Numbered from the stretch's first letter, positions 44,275-54,280 are shown. The stretch is 64,000 nucleotides of DNA from Acidovorax sp. FHTAMBA (GCF_038958875.1 NZ_CP152407.1:999501-1063500), one strand, 5' to 3'. Numbers and translations are program-made. The notes: generated by a model not told the origin, from the letters alone.

Positions 44275-45033
44275 ATGAGTTGGGATTGGCAGGTGTTCTG
44301 CCAGGACACCATGGACAGGGAAGTCGTGCAAAGCTGCTTTGGCAAAGGCGGCGACATCACGTACCTGGACTGGATGCTGTCGGCCTGGGGCTGGACCGTG
44401 TCTGTTTCGTTGCTGGCCCTGGTGCTGGCGCTTGTGCTGGGGTCATTGATCGGTACGCTGCGCACCTTGCAGGACCGGCCGGTGATCGTGCGCCTGGGCA
44501 ACGCCTGGGTCGAACTGTTTCGCAATATTCCGCTGCTGGTGCAGATTTTTCTCTGGTACCACGTGCTGCCCAGCTTCTTTCCGGTGCTGCAGGGTGTGCC
44601 GGGGTTTGCGCTGGTGGTGTTTGCACTGGGTTTCTTCACCTCGGCGCGTATCGCCGAGCAGGTGCGCTCGGGGATCCAGTCGCTGCCACGGGGCCAGCGC
44701 TATGCGGGGCTGGCCATGGGTTTCACCACCTTCCAGACCTACCGCTATGTGCTGCTGCCCATGGCGTTTCGCATCATCATTCCGCCGCTGACCAGCGAGA
44801 CGATGAACATTTTCAAGAACTCGTCCGTGGCCTTTGCGGTGTCGGTGGCGGAGCTCACCATGTTCGCCATGCAGGCCCAGGAGGAGACCTCGCGCGGCAT
44901 TGAGGTGTATCTGGCGGTGACGGCGCTCTACATCATCTCGGCGTTCGCCATCAACCGCATCATGGCCTTCATTGAAAAGCGTGCCCGCATTCCTGGCATG
45001 GTCGTCAGTGGTGCTGCCGGGGGAGGGCATTGA
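44275..45033 (+). CDS. gltJ: Glutamate/aspartate ABC transporter permease GltJ
   Basis: The 252-residue inner-membrane protein has a His/Glu/Gln/Arg-type amino-acid permease core: ELFRNIPLLVQIFLWYHVLP, then EQVRSGIQSLPRGQRYAGLA (the EAA coupling loop) and PPLTSETMNIFKNSSVAF. The N-terminal extension MSWDWQVFCQDTM is typical of GltJ. It pairs with GltK, which starts two bases downstream of its stop codon, and with the ATPase GltL. The gene follows the leaky hairpin after gltI. Confidence 0.88.
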   Translation: MSWDWQVFCQDTMDREVVQSCFGKGGDITYLDWMLSAWGWTVSVSLLALVLALVLGSLIGTLRTLQDRPVIVRLGNAWVELFRNIPLLVQIFLWYHVLPSFFPVLQGVPGFALVVFALGFFTSARIAEQVRSGIQSLPRGQRYAGLAMGFTTFQTYRYVLLPMAFRIIIPPLTSETMNIFKNSSVAFAVSVAELTMFAMQAQEETSRGIEVYLAVTALYIISAFAINRIMAFIEKRARIPGMVVSGAAGGGH

Positions 45034-45034
45034 C

Positions 45035-45700
45035 ATGACGATCGATTTTTCCTTCTACAACTGGGAGCTGATCTCCAACTTCGTGCTCAAGGGGCTGTAC
45101 TTCAGTCTGGTGCTCACGGTGATCGCCACCATTGGAGGTGTGCTGTTTGGCACCGTGCTCGCGCTCATGCGGCTGTCGGGCAAGAAGTGGCTTGAAGTGC
45201 CCGCCACCATCTACGTCAACGGTATGCGCAGCATTCCGCTGGTGATGGTGATCCTGTGGTTCTTTCTGCTCGTGCCTGCCATCATCGGCCGCCCCATCGG
45301 CGCTGAAATGTCGGCCATCATCACCTTCATCGCCTTTGAAGCGGCGTACTTCAGCGAAATCATGCGCGCCGGCATCCAGTCGATTCCGCGTGGCCAGGTG
45401 TATGCCGGCCAGGCGCTCGGGATGACGTATGGCCAGAACATGAAGCTGGTGGTGCTGCCCCAGGCGTTCCGCAACATGCTGCCCGTGCTGCTGACGCAGA
45501 CCATCATCCTGTTCCAGGACACGTCGCTGGTGTACGCGATTGGTGCCTACGACATGCTCAAGGGCTTTGAGGTGGCGGGCAAGAACTTCGGCCGCCCCAT
45601 CGAGGCCTACCTGGCCGCAGCCGTGCTCTATTTCGTCATGTGCTACGCCCTTTCATGGATGGTGAAACGCCTGCACCAGAAGATCGCCATCATCCGCTGA
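45035..45700 (+). CDS. gltK: Glutamate/aspartate ABC transporter permease GltK
   Basis: The 221-residue permease has MRSIPLVMVILWFFLLVP and the EAA loop EIMRAGIQSIPRGQVYAGQA followed by LPQAFRNMLPVLLTQTIILF. About five membrane helices are visible. It forms the channel with GltJ. The ATG at 45035 follows GGGAGG; the longer frame upstream lies inside gltJ. It is 25 bases before gltL. Confidence 0.88.
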   Translation: MTIDFSFYNWELISNFVLKGLYFSLVLTVIATIGGVLFGTVLALMRLSGKKWLEVPATIYVNGMRSIPLVMVILWFFLLVPAIIGRPIGAEMSAIITFIAFEAAYFSEIMRAGIQSIPRGQVYAGQALGMTYGQNMKLVVLPQAFRNMLPVLLTQTIILFQDTSLVYAIGAYDMLKGFEVAGKNFGRPIEAYLAAAVLYFVMCYALSWMVKRLHQKIAIIR

Positions 45701-45725
45701 AGCACAAGAGACCGAGGAACCAGAA

Positions 45726-46463
<738 letters not shown>

Positions 46464-46470
46464 TGCTCCC

Positions 46471-46545
46471 CCTGCGGCGCTGCGCGCCTTCCCCCTGAGG
46501 GGGACGCACCCCCTGGACCGGCGAAGCCGGATCCACGGGTGCGCT
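46471..46545. repeat. CCCCTGAGGGGGACG extragenic repeat, copy 2
   Basis: CCCCCTGAGGGGGACGCACC lies just after the gltL stop, preceded by CCCTGCGGCGCTGCGCGCC. It resembles the unit at 30.1 kb. It may act as a 3' structure for the glt operon. The rest of this 380-base gap holds two other repeats and no believable gene. Confidence 0.5.
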
Positions 46546-46672
46546 GGGGTGGGGAAGTGGCGGTTTCATGGGGCGGTGCCGCATGCGGTGCCAGCTGGAT
46601 AAAACAAAGCGCTCTTCGGAGTGCTTTTGTTTTGGCGGCTCTTGTTGGAGGCTGAACCTGTCCCACACCAAC

Positions 46673-46697
46673 CGTTCGGGCTGAGCTCGTCGAAGCC
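46673..46697 (-). repeat. REP-like CTTCGACAAGCTCAG repeat, single copy
   Basis: Read on the minus strand it is GCTTCGACGAGCTCAGCCCG plus AACGG, one base different from the copy at 84. It lies between gltL and pyrC. Confidence 0.65.
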
Positions 46698-46760
46698 AGG
46701 GCACCGCCGCCACCGATCTGCAGCCTCGATGCTCCACGGCATTCACCCTTGGGATGGCGA

Positions 46761-46830
46761 TACTTCAAGCATTTTTGGCAGCCAGCGCTTATCCATAAAG
46801 CGCTGATAGCTATCAAATTAGTAGCAAGCG
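46761..46830 (+). repeat. Dispersed GCGCTTAT element, copy 8
   Basis: The core AGCGCTTATCCATAAAGCGC is followed by TGATAGCTATCAAATTAGTA. It is a full-length copy. It ends 14 bases before the pyrC start, so it must form part of the pyrC leader or promoter. Confidence 0.68.
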
Positions 46831-46843
46831 CTCCGATGGGACA

Positions 46844-47911
46844 ATGCTGCCCATGACAGCCGCACCCGACACCCCCACCCAGCCTGATACCCTCACCATC
46901 ACCCGCCCCGACGACTGGCACTTGCATGTGCGCGACGGTGAGGCGCTGCACACCGTGGTGCCGCACACGGCCGCCCAGTTTGGCCGCGCGATCATCATGC
47001 CCAACCTGCGCCCACCGGTCACCACGGCCGAGCAGGCCCTAGCCTACAAGCAGCGCATCCTGGCCGCCGTACCAGCGGGCGTGCAGTTCGAGCCGCTGAT
47101 GACGCTGTACCTCACGGACAACCTGCCGCCCGAAGAAATCGTGCGCGCCAAGGCGGCCGGTGTGGTGGCCTGCAAGCTCTACCCTGCCGGCGCCACCACC
47201 AACAGCGACGCTGGCGTGACTGACTTGCGCAAGACTTACAAGACGCTGGAAGCCATGCAGAAGGCCGGCATGCTGCTCTTGGTGCACGGCGAAGTCACCA
47301 GCAGCGACATTGACCTGTTCGACCGCGAGGCGGTGTTCATCGAGCAGCAACTCATCCCGCTGCGCCGCGACTTCCCCGAGCTGAAGATCGTCTTTGAGCA
47401 CATCACCACCAAGGACGCGGCCGACTATGTGATGCAGGCCGACCGCTACACGGCCGCCACCATCACCGCGCACCACCTGCTGTACAACCGCAACGCCATC
47501 TTCATCGGCGGCGTGCGCCCGCACTACTACTGCCTGCCGGTGCTCAAGCGCGAAACGCACCGCGTGGCCCTGGTGCAGGCGGCCACCAGCGGCAGCAGCA
47601 AGTTCTTCCTGGGTACCGACAGCGCACCGCACCCGGCGCACCTCAAGGAGCACGCCACCGGCTGCGCCGGCTGCTACACCGCGCATGCGGCCATCGAGAT
47701 GTACGCCGAGGCCTTCGACAATGCGGGCGCGCTCGACCAGCTCGAAGGCTTCGCCTGTTTCCACGGCCCCGACTTCTACAGCCTGCCGCGCAACACCACC
47801 ACCATCACCCTGCGCCGCGAGTCGTGGACACCGCCCGACAGCTTTGCGTTTGGCGAGGCCGAACTCAAGCCCCTGCGCGCTGGTGAAGCCCTGCCGTGGC
47901 GGCTGGTGTAA
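46844..47911 (+). CDS. pyrC: Dihydroorotase
   Basis: The 355-residue enzyme is a class II dihydroorotase. Metal ligands His26 and His28 lie in PDDWHLHVRDG, the carbamylated Lys111 in CKLYPAGATTNS, later histidines in LLVHGEV and FEHITTKDAADYV, and the catalytic Asp in GTDSAPHPAHLK. It closes carbamoyl-aspartate to dihydroorotate in pyrimidine synthesis. ATG 46853, three codons in, is an alternative start. The upstream leader is a copy of the dispersed repeat. The 3' end overlaps the DUF3025 gene by 16 bases. Confidence 0.93.
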   Translation: MLPMTAAPDTPTQPDTLTITRPDDWHLHVRDGEALHTVVPHTAAQFGRAIIMPNLRPPVTTAEQALAYKQRILAAVPAGVQFEPLMTLYLTDNLPPEEIVRAKAAGVVACKLYPAGATTNSDAGVTDLRKTYKTLEAMQKAGMLLLVHGEVTSSDIDLFDREAVFIEQQLIPLRRDFPELKIVFEHITTKDAADYVMQADRYTAATITAHHLLYNRNAIFIGGVRPHYYCLPVLKRETHRVALVQAATSGSSKFFLGTDSAPHPAHLKEHATGCAGCYTAHAAIEMYAEAFDNAGALDQLEGFACFHGPDFYSLPRNTTTITLRRESWTPPDSFAFGEAELKPLRAGEALPWRLV

Positions 47912-48669
47912 GCGAAGCGTTCGGCGCCATTGACTGGAGCGCTCCCTGGTTGGCGCCGTGGTGCGGCCTGGGCCAGCCCCTTGCCCAGCAGCTTCTGCAG
48001 GATGACCCATCGGTGCACCAGGCATTGCAGACCGCAGCGCCGAAGGGTGCTCCCGTGGTCTTTGTGCCCCAGTCCGCGCTGTCCGAAGGCACCGCCTACG
48101 AGCAGTACATCTGGGACACCCGCCGCGTGCCCACGCGCGACAACCTGCACGACTTCTTCAACGGGCTGGTCTGGCTGCGGTTTCCGCACACCAAGCGCCG
48201 CCTGAACCAGCTGCAGGCCCAGGCCATTGCCACCCATGGGGTGCAGGCGGTGCGGGGGCCGCTGCGCGATGCGCTCACCCTGTTCGACGAGAACGGCGCT
48301 GTGCTGCAGGCCCCCGAGCCGATCTGGCAGGCACTGCGGGCGCGGAACTGGCAGGCGCTTTTTGTCGATCTGCGCCCGCTTTGGAACGAGGCCCGGCTGC
48401 TGCTGTTCGGGCATGCCCTGCTGGAAAAGCTTGTTTCACCACGAAAACCCATGGTGGCGCACGTCTGTCAAGCGCCATGTGCTATTAATTTGGTAGCGCA
48501 TCTGGATGCCTGGCTGGCGCAGGATATCGACACCCAGCGGTGGGCCGGCAAGCCGTTTGCTCCGTTGCCCGTGCTCGGGGTGCCCGGCTGGTGGCCTGCC
48601 AATGGGGATGCTGCCTTTTATGCGGATCCTCTGGTGTTCCGGCCGCCGCGTCGCGGCGACGGCGCCTGA
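47896..48669 (+). CDS. DUF3025 family protein
   Basis: The 257-residue protein belongs to the DUF3025 family, judged from FVPQSALSEGTAYEQYIWDT, RDNLHDFFNGLVWLRFPHTK and the RALFGHALLEKLV-like stretch. The function is unknown; it is probably cytosolic. The start is GTG, overlapping the pyrC stop, which implies coupling. Residues of about 183-202 (VAHVCQAPCAINLVAHLD) are encoded by an in-frame copy of the dispersed GCGCTTAT element, so the C-terminal part carries a lineage-specific insertion. The last PGWWPANGDAAFYADP stretch is again family-like. Confidence 0.8.
   Translation: MAAGVSEAFGAIDWSAPWLAPWCGLGQPLAQQLLQDDPSVHQALQTAAPKGAPVVFVPQSALSEGTAYEQYIWDTRRVPTRDNLHDFFNGLVWLRFPHTKRRLNQLQAQAIATHGVQAVRGPLRDALTLFDENGAVLQAPEPIWQALRARNWQALFVDLRPLWNEARLLLFGHALLEKLVSPRKPMVAHVCQAPCAINLVAHLDAWLAQDIDTQRWAGKPFAPLPVLGVPGWWPANGDAAFYADPLVFRPPRRGDGA
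48445..48500 (+). repeat. Dispersed GCGCTTAT element, copy 9, in frame inside the DUF3025 gene
   Basis: TGTCAAGCGCCATGTGCTAT followed by TAATTTGGTAGCG matches the right half of the intergenic copies. The left half is ATGGTGGCGCACGTC. It leaves the host frame open. Confidence 0.55.
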
Positions 48670-48864
48670 TGCAACGCTGGATCAGTACTAATTCCCGCCG
48701 CTGCCTGTGTGATAAGGCCACTGTCGAAATTTGCACCTACCATAGCGCGATGAAATCGCGGCTGCGCCCGGCTGGCTTGAAGCCGGGCCCACGGCCCCCA
48801 TCTGGTCCGGCATCCGCCTAGTGCGTGTTTTTGTAATTCCATTGTTTTGTCCCACGGAGTACCC

Positions 48865-49743
48865 ATGAAACGGATCATGTTATTTGTAATGACCAACCTG
48901 GCCGTTGTGCTGGTGTTGGGGGTGGTGGCGAGCCTGCTGGGCGTCAACCGCTACCTCACGGCCAACGGCCTGAACCTCACGGCGTTGCTGGGTTTTTCGC
49001 TGATCATGGGTTTTGGCGGCGCGATCATCTCGTTGCTCATCAGCAAGCCCATGGCCAAGTGGAGCGCCAAGGTGCAGATTATCGACGGCACGGGCTCGGC
49101 CGACGAGCGCTGGATTGTCGATACCGTGCGAAAGTTTGCCGACCAGGCTGGCATCGGCATGCCGGAAGTGGGCATCTTCCCGGGTGACCCCAATGCCTTC
49201 GCCACGGGCGCGTTCAAGAACAGCGCGCTGGTGGCGGTGTCTACCGGCCTGCTGCAAGGCATGACGCGTGAAGAGGTCGAGGCGGTCATCGGCCATGAAG
49301 TCGCCCACATCGCCAATGGTGACATGGTCACCATGACGCTGATCCAGGGCGTGATGAACACCTTCGTGGTGTTCCTGTCGCGCGTGATCGGATACGCGGT
49401 GGACAGCTTCCTCAACAAGAACAACGAAAACCGCTCCGGCCCTGGCATCGGCTATTACGCCACCACCATCGTGCTCGACATCGTGCTGGGCTTCGTGGCC
49501 GCCATGATCGTGGCCTGGTTCAGCCGCCAGCGCGAGTTTCGCGCCGACGCAGGCGCCGCGCAGCTCATGGGCCGCCGCCAGCCCATGATCAACGCCCTGG
49601 CCCGCCTGGGCGGCAGCCACCCTGCCGAACTGCCCAAGAGCATGGCCGCCATGGGCATTGCCGGCGGCATTGGCAAGCTGTTCAGCACCCACCCGCCCAT
49701 TGAAGAGCGCATTGCCGCGCTGCAGAACGCGCAGCAGGGCTAA
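48865..49743 (+). CDS. htpX: Membrane zinc protease HtpX
   Basis: The 292-residue protease has two N-terminal membrane helices, the zinc site HEVAH at 144-148, a further membrane pair, and FRADAGAAQLMGRRQP. These match HtpX of the M48 family. It degrades damaged membrane proteins together with FtsH and is usually stress-induced. ACGGAG precedes the ATG; the in-frame ATG six codons upstream is rejected for lack of a ribosome site. It is a single-gene unit with a strong terminator. Confidence 0.93.
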   Translation: MKRIMLFVMTNLAVVLVLGVVASLLGVNRYLTANGLNLTALLGFSLIMGFGGAIISLLISKPMAKWSAKVQIIDGTGSADERWIVDTVRKFADQAGIGMPEVGIFPGDPNAFATGAFKNSALVAVSTGLLQGMTREEVEAVIGHEVAHIANGDMVTMTLIQGVMNTFVVFLSRVIGYAVDSFLNKNNENRSGPGIGYYATTIVLDIVLGFVAAMIVAWFSRQREFRADAGAAQLMGRRQPMINALARLGGSHPAELPKSMAAMGIAGGIGKLFSTHPPIEERIAALQNAQQG

Positions 49744-49763
49744 GGTCCGGGCCCCGTGCCTGC

Positions 49764-49797
49764 AAACCGCCGCCGGGCTCGTGCCCCGCGGCGGTTT
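49764..49797. terminator. Bidirectional terminator between htpX and the DASS transporter gene
   Basis: AAACCGCCGC and GCGGCGGTTT form a perfect 10-bp stem, followed by CTTTTTCT on the plus side and preceded by a short A run. It lies 20 bases past the htpX stop and 21 bases past the convergent transporter stop. Confidence 0.85.
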
Positions 49798-49818
49798 CTT
49801 TTTCTGGGGCGCTGCGGC

Positions 49819-51327
49819 TCAGTGCACCATCAGCCCCAGCCACGGCCAGTAGGTCAGCGCAAAGACCACCAGCAGGGCCGCCGCAGCCAGCGTGATCACG
49901 ATGCCGGTGCGTATGAAGTCGCGCGCTTCGAAGGTGTCGGTGCCGTAGGCGATCATGTTCTGCGGTGCGTTTACCGGCAGGATGAAGCCAAAGCTCACCA
50001 CGAACTGCAGGATCATCGTCATGCCCACGACGTTGATGCCGGGCGTCTGCACCGTGGACAGCACGCTGATGACGATGGGAATCATCGTGGAGGCCAAGGC
50101 CGTGGCGCTGGCAAAGCCCAGGTGGATGACGATCAGGAAGGCCGACAGCAGCATCAGGATCGCAAAGGCCGAAGCCATCTGCAGCCCCAGGTTGCTCACG
50201 ATGAGCTGGGCCAGCCACCCCGCCGCCTTGGTCTGCAAGAGGGCGGAACCCACGCTGATGCCCACGGCAAACAGCACCACGGTGCCCCACGGAAAACCCT
50301 TTTGCGACTGCTTCCAGTCCATCACGCCGATGCGCGGGAACAGCATCAGCGCCACGGCTGCCACGGTGGTGGAGGTGGTGTCGAAGTTGTGCAGCACCTT
50401 TTCCGTGGACCAGAAACCGAGCAGCACCAGCACCAGAGCCAGCAGCTTCCACTGGTTCAGCGTCATGGGGCCCAGCTCGGCCAGCTGCTGGCGGATGGTC
50501 TCCTGCCCGCCCGCGATTTCCTTCATCTCGGGCTTCATCATGCGCGTCATGATGAAAAACAGCGCCACCGTCATCAGCGCGGCAAACGGGGCCGCCGCCA
50601 CAAACCATTCGCCCCAGGTGATCTGCGCGCCCAGCTGCTTTTCGATGAATCCGATGGCCACCATATTCTGCGCTGCGGCGGTCTTGATGCCCACGTTCCA
50701 GATGCTGGCGGTCTGCGCCGTGGTGATGACCAGCAGCGCGGCGAAGCGGCTTTTGCGGTCCACCTTGAAGGCCAGCACAAAGCCCAGCATGATCGGCATC
50801 AGGCACGCTACGCGGGCCGTGGTGCTGGGCACGATGAACGACAGCAAAAAGCCCACCACCATGGCGCCAATCACGATGTGGTGCGTCTTGGCCCCCACCT
50901 TGGACAGCACCGTGAGCGCGATGCGCCGGTCCAGCCCCGTGGCCGTCATGGCCGACGCGATGAAACATGCGGCAGCGACCAGCGCGACGGCACTGTTGGC
51001 AAATCCTGAGAGCGCCAGATTCAGCGCCGCGCCTGTGCCCATGCCTGCGCCAGCGGGTTTGGCCACGCTGGGCGCGTAGGCCAGCAGGAACACCATCAGC
51101 GCGGCAATCACCACCGCGCTGACCGAATATTCGAGCGCCTCGGTCATCCACACGATCACGGCGAACGCCAGGATGGCCAGCATGGTCTGCCCCGCTACCG
51201 GTAGCCCGGCCGGCGTGGGCAATGCCAGCACCAGCAGCAGCGCTACCAGGGCGCCGAGCAGGCCGAGCCGTTTGGTGAGACTTCCCGAAGGGGTGGTAGG
51301 GGCGGGGCTGGGCACGGCAAGGGACAT
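49819..51327 (-). CDS. DASS-family (SLC13/CitT-like) anion transporter
   Basis: The 502-residue protein has about twelve membrane helices and the DASS wording FIVPSTTARVACLMPIMLGF with the SNT-like substrate loop replaced by STT. It also has WNVGIKTAAAQNMVAIGF and FILPVNAPQNMIAYGTDTF (the second PxN loop). Members import di- or tricarboxylates or sulfate with Na+. The ATG at 51327 gives MSLAVPSPAPT; the frame extends 23 codons further upstream. It stands alone, convergent with htpX. The exact substrate is unknown. Confidence 0.85.
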   Translation of the reverse strand: MSLAVPSPAPTTPSGSLTKRLGLLGALVALLLVLALPTPAGLPVAGQTMLAILAFAVIVWMTEALEYSVSAVVIAALMVFLLAYAPSVAKPAGAGMGTGAALNLALSGFANSAVALVAAACFIASAMTATGLDRRIALTVLSKVGAKTHHIVIGAMVVGFLLSFIVPSTTARVACLMPIMLGFVLAFKVDRKSRFAALLVITTAQTASIWNVGIKTAAAQNMVAIGFIEKQLGAQITWGEWFVAAAPFAALMTVALFFIMTRMMKPEMKEIAGGQETIRQQLAELGPMTLNQWKLLALVLVLLGFWSTEKVLHNFDTTSTTVAAVALMLFPRIGVMDWKQSQKGFPWGTVVLFAVGISVGSALLQTKAAGWLAQLIVSNLGLQMASAFAILMLLSAFLIVIHLGFASATALASTMIPIVISVLSTVQTPGINVVGMTMILQFVVSFGFILPVNAPQNMIAYGTDTFEARDFIRTGIVITLAAAALLVVFALTYWPWLGLMVH

Positions 51328-51503
51328 CGAAGGACTCCGGTCGGTGCGGCGGGGCGAAAGCGATCTGCGCAGATCGTTTTCCAGAGATACCCGCACAAGC
51401 TTCCAGTGTTGCGCGCTGCACGGTGCGCACGTTGATGCAAGTCAAGTGACGAGCGCGGAAGCCCGCCGGGCGCCACCGCGTCCGTGCTTTCGCGCGTGGG
51501 CCT

Positions 51504-52052
51504 TCAGGTGGCGCGCTGCGCCAGCTGACGGCTGATGAGCAAGCGAAACGGCAGCAGCAGCGCCACGCCCAGGGCGAGCTTCACGGCCAGATCGCCCAGT
51601 GCCCAGGTCACCCAGGGCCCTTCGGTGACCGCAAACGCGATGCTCCAGAACACGGCGGTGTCCAGCATGGCCGCGAGCAGCGTGGCCACCAGTGGCGCGC
51701 GCCACCAGCTGCCTTGCCGCAACCGGTCAAACACGCCAATGTCCAGCCATTGCGACAGCAAAAAGGCAGTGCCCGAAGCCACGGCAATGCGCGCTGGCGC
51801 CAGCACCAGCGAGGCTGCCACGGCCACCGCAAACCCCACCCACGCCACGCGCCGGGCCTGGGCGGGCCCATGGGCGCGGTTGACCAGCTCGCTCACCAGA
51901 AAGGCCACCGGGTAGGTGATGGCGCCCCAGGTCAGCCAGTCGTTGATGGGGTACTGGACGAGGATGTTGGAGGCCAGCACGACCGCTGCCATGGCCAGGG
52001 CAGCGGCGGCAAACTGCGCCACGCCGGGGCGCGCCAGGGTCGCTGTGGTCAT
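51504..52052 (-). CDS. YhhQ/VUT-family transporter (putative queuosine precursor uptake)
   Basis: The 182-residue protein has five to six hydrophobic helices and the family wording LASNILVQYPINDWLTWGAITYP (split here by its length) and FLVSELVNRAHGPAQARRV. The VUT family includes YhhQ, which imports preQ0/preQ1. It overlaps the FAD-dependent dehydrogenase gene by ATGA and is therefore translated with it. The link to queuosine is from family knowledge only. Confidence 0.8.
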   Translation of the reverse strand: MTTATLARPGVAQFAAAALAMAAVVLASNILVQYPINDWLTWGAITYPVAFLVSELVNRAHGPAQARRVAWVGFAVAVAASLVLAPARIAVASGTAFLLSQWLDIGVFDRLRQGSWWRAPLVATLLAAMLDTAVFWSIAFAVTEGPWVTWALGDLAVKLALGVALLLPFRLLISRQLAQRAT

Positions 52053-53770
52053 GCGGCGCCTGTGCCCAGCAGGCTGCGCGCCACGGCTTCACCCACCTTG
52101 ATGCCGTCCACCCCGGCCGACAAAATTCCGCCTGCGTAGCTGGCGCCTTCGCCCGCGGGGTACAGGCCGGGCGTGTTCAGGCTCTGCAGGTTCTCACCGC
52201 GCCCGATCTTGAGCGGCGACGAAGTGCGTGTTTCCACGCCCGTCAGTACCGCGTCGTGCATGTCAAAACCCTTGATCTTGCGGCCGAACACCGGCAGCGC
52301 CTCGCGCAGGGCCTCGATGGCGTAGCCGGGCAGGGCGGCGTGCAGGTCACCCAGAGCCACGCCCGGCTTGTAGGAAGGTTCCACATCACCCAGCTGGCTG
52401 GATGGCGTGCCTTTGATGAAGTCACCCACCAGCTGGCCCGGTGCGCTGTAGTCACGCCCGCCCAGTACAAAGGCGTTGGATTCAAGCTGGCGCTGCAGCA
52501 CGCTGCCCGACAGCGGGTGGAATTGCCCGGGGGCCAGGCGCTCCACGCCATGGGTCTGGCCCAGATGGGTTTCAAACGCCTGCGCGTCCTGCGGGTAGTC
52601 GCGCGGGTCGATGCCCACCACCATGCCCGCGTTGGCATTGCGCTCGTTGCGCGAATACTGGCTCATGCCGTTGGTGACCACCCGATTCGGCTCGCTGGTG
52701 GCGGCCACCACGGTGCCGCCGGGGCACATGCAGAAGCTGTACACCGCGCGCCCGTTGGCGGCATGGTGCACCAGCTTGTAGTCGGCCGCGCCCAGCAGCG
52801 GGTGGCCGGCGTGGCGGCCCCAGCGGGCGCGGTCGATCACGCCCTGCGGGTGCTCGATGCGAAAGCCGATGGAAAATGGCTTGGCCTCCATCGCCACGCC
52901 GCGCTCATACAGCATGGCAAAGGTGTCGCGCGAGCTGTGACCCAGCGCCATCACCACATGGTCAGCACGCAGCTCGCTGGTCTCGCCCGTGGCCTGGTTC
53001 AGCACCTTGAGGCCGCGCAGATGGCGTTGGTCGCCCTGGCCTTCGATGATCACGTCCGTCACGCGCTGCTCGAAGCGGATCTCGCCGCCCAGCGCGATGA
53101 TCTGCTCGCGCAGGTTCTCCACCACCTTCACCAGCTTGAAGGTGCCGATGTGCGGGTGGGCGACGTACAGGATTTCTTCAGGCGCGCCGGCCTTGACGAA
53201 CTCGTTCATCACCTTGCGGCCGAGGTGGCGCGGGTCCTTGATCTGGCTGTAGAGCTTGCCGTCGGAAAACGTCCCGGCGCCGCCTTCGCCAAACTGCACG
53301 TTGCTCTCGGCATGCAGCTCACGCTTGCGCCACAGGCCCCAGGTGTCCTTGGTGCGCTCGCGCACGCTCTTGCCACGCTCCAGCACGATGGGCTTGAAGC
53401 CCATCTGCGCCAGCACCAGCGCGGCAAAGATGCCGCAGGGGCCAAAGCCCACCACCACCGGGCGCAGGGGCAGGTCTGCCGGGGCCTGGCCCACAGGGTG
53501 CCAGGCCATGTCGGGCGTGGGCTGGATGTGCGGGTTGCCGGCGAACATTGCGAGCAGCGCGGCTTCGCGTTCAGGCTGGGCCAGGGTGATGTCCACGATG
53601 TAGACGGCCAGCAGATCGGCCTTGCGCGCGTCAAAGCTGCGCTTGAAGACGTGCAGGTGGGCAATGTCGGTGTCGGCCAGGCCCAGGATCTGGGTGGCAG
53701 CGGCGCGCAGCGGCGCATCGGGGGCTTCGGCTACGGTGAACGGCAGCCGGATTTCGGAGAGTCGGATCAT
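52049..53770 (-). CDS. FAD-dependent dehydrogenase (COG2509-like)
   Basis: The 573-residue flavoprotein has a short N-terminal domain (1-95), then the dinucleotide motif VVGFGPCGIFAALVLAQMGF. It continues with FGEGGAGTFSDGKLYSQIKD, typical of COG2509 proteins, and ends with the FAD-closing GLYPAGEGASYAGGILSAGVDG. CSF-type conserved text YSFCMCPGGTVVAATSEPN lies near residue 345. Members are uncharacterised oxidoreductases. It is the upstream partner of the YhhQ-like gene through an ATGA overlap. The function is unknown beyond flavin chemistry. Confidence 0.85.
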   Translation of the reverse strand: MIRLSEIRLPFTVAEAPDAPLRAAATQILGLADTDIAHLHVFKRSFDARKADLLAVYIVDITLAQPEREAALLAMFAGNPHIQPTPDMAWHPVGQAPADLPLRPVVVGFGPCGIFAALVLAQMGFKPIVLERGKSVRERTKDTWGLWRKRELHAESNVQFGEGGAGTFSDGKLYSQIKDPRHLGRKVMNEFVKAGAPEEILYVAHPHIGTFKLVKVVENLREQIIALGGEIRFEQRVTDVIIEGQGDQRHLRGLKVLNQATGETSELRADHVVMALGHSSRDTFAMLYERGVAMEAKPFSIGFRIEHPQGVIDRARWGRHAGHPLLGAADYKLVHHAANGRAVYSFCMCPGGTVVAATSEPNRVVTNGMSQYSRNERNANAGMVVGIDPRDYPQDAQAFETHLGQTHGVERLAPGQFHPLSGSVLQRQLESNAFVLGGRDYSAPGQLVGDFIKGTPSSQLGDVEPSYKPGVALGDLHAALPGYAIEALREALPVFGRKIKGFDMHDAVLTGVETRTSSPLKIGRGENLQSLNTPGLYPAGEGASYAGGILSAGVDGIKVGEAVARSLLGTGAA

Positions 53771-53836
53771 GGTCTTGCGGGCCCGTGGTTATCGGGCGAA
53801 GTGCAATGCAAAAGTGCAGATTTTACCGGCCGTGCC

Positions 53837-54280
53837 TCACCGGTAGACCAGTACCGGAATGCGGGAGTGCGCCAGCACCTTCTGTGTCTCGCTGCCCAGC
53901 AGCAGGGCACTGACGCCGGAGCGCCCGTGCGAGGCCATGAAAATCAGGTCGCAACCGTGGCTGTCTGCCGCAGCGATGATGAGTTCAAAGGGCCTGCTGC
54001 CCACGAGCACCACGCGCTGGCAACTTGCGCCGGCTGTGCGCACCACGGCGTCTGCGGCATCGAGAATTTCCTGCGCGGCTTCGTCGAGACGGGTATGGAT
54101 CTCCTGGGTGAGGTGCGGGCTGCTCATGGCCCCCAGCCCCGCATAGGCTGACGGCGCTTCAGGTTGGGCGTAGAACAGCGTGATGCGTGCGCCGGTTTCC
54201 TTGGCATAGGCGGCAGCCCGTGCCACGTTGCCGAGCGACAGCTCCGAGCCATCGGTGGGAACCAGGATGTGTTTGAACAT
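53837..54280 (-). CDS. Universal stress protein (UspA family)
   Basis: The 147-residue protein begins MFKHILVPTDGSELSLGNVA and ends with the ATP-binding G-rich loop MASHGRSGVSALLLGSETQK and VLAHSRIPVLVYR. These match the ATP-binding class of universal stress proteins. An ATG five codons upstream (54295) overlaps the stop of the efflux gene (TGATG), so the true start may be there and coupled. A much longer upstream frame is only a shadow of the efflux pump and is rejected. It forms the 3' end of the efflux operon. Confidence 0.87.
   Translation of the reverse strand: MFKHILVPTDGSELSLGNVARAAAYAKETGARITLFYAQPEAPSAYAGLGAMSSPHLTQEIHTRLDEAAQEILDAADAVVRTAGASCQRVVLVGSRPFELIIAAADSHGCDLIFMASHGRSGVSALLLGSETQKVLAHSRIPVLVYR

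Noticed and set aside
52256..54151. 631-codon plus-strand frame opposite the FAD-dependent dehydrogenase
   Set aside because: It is a shadow on the opposite strand of a well-supported gene; similar long shadows at 57095-58609, 61747-63672 and 35007-36542 were dropped for the same reason.
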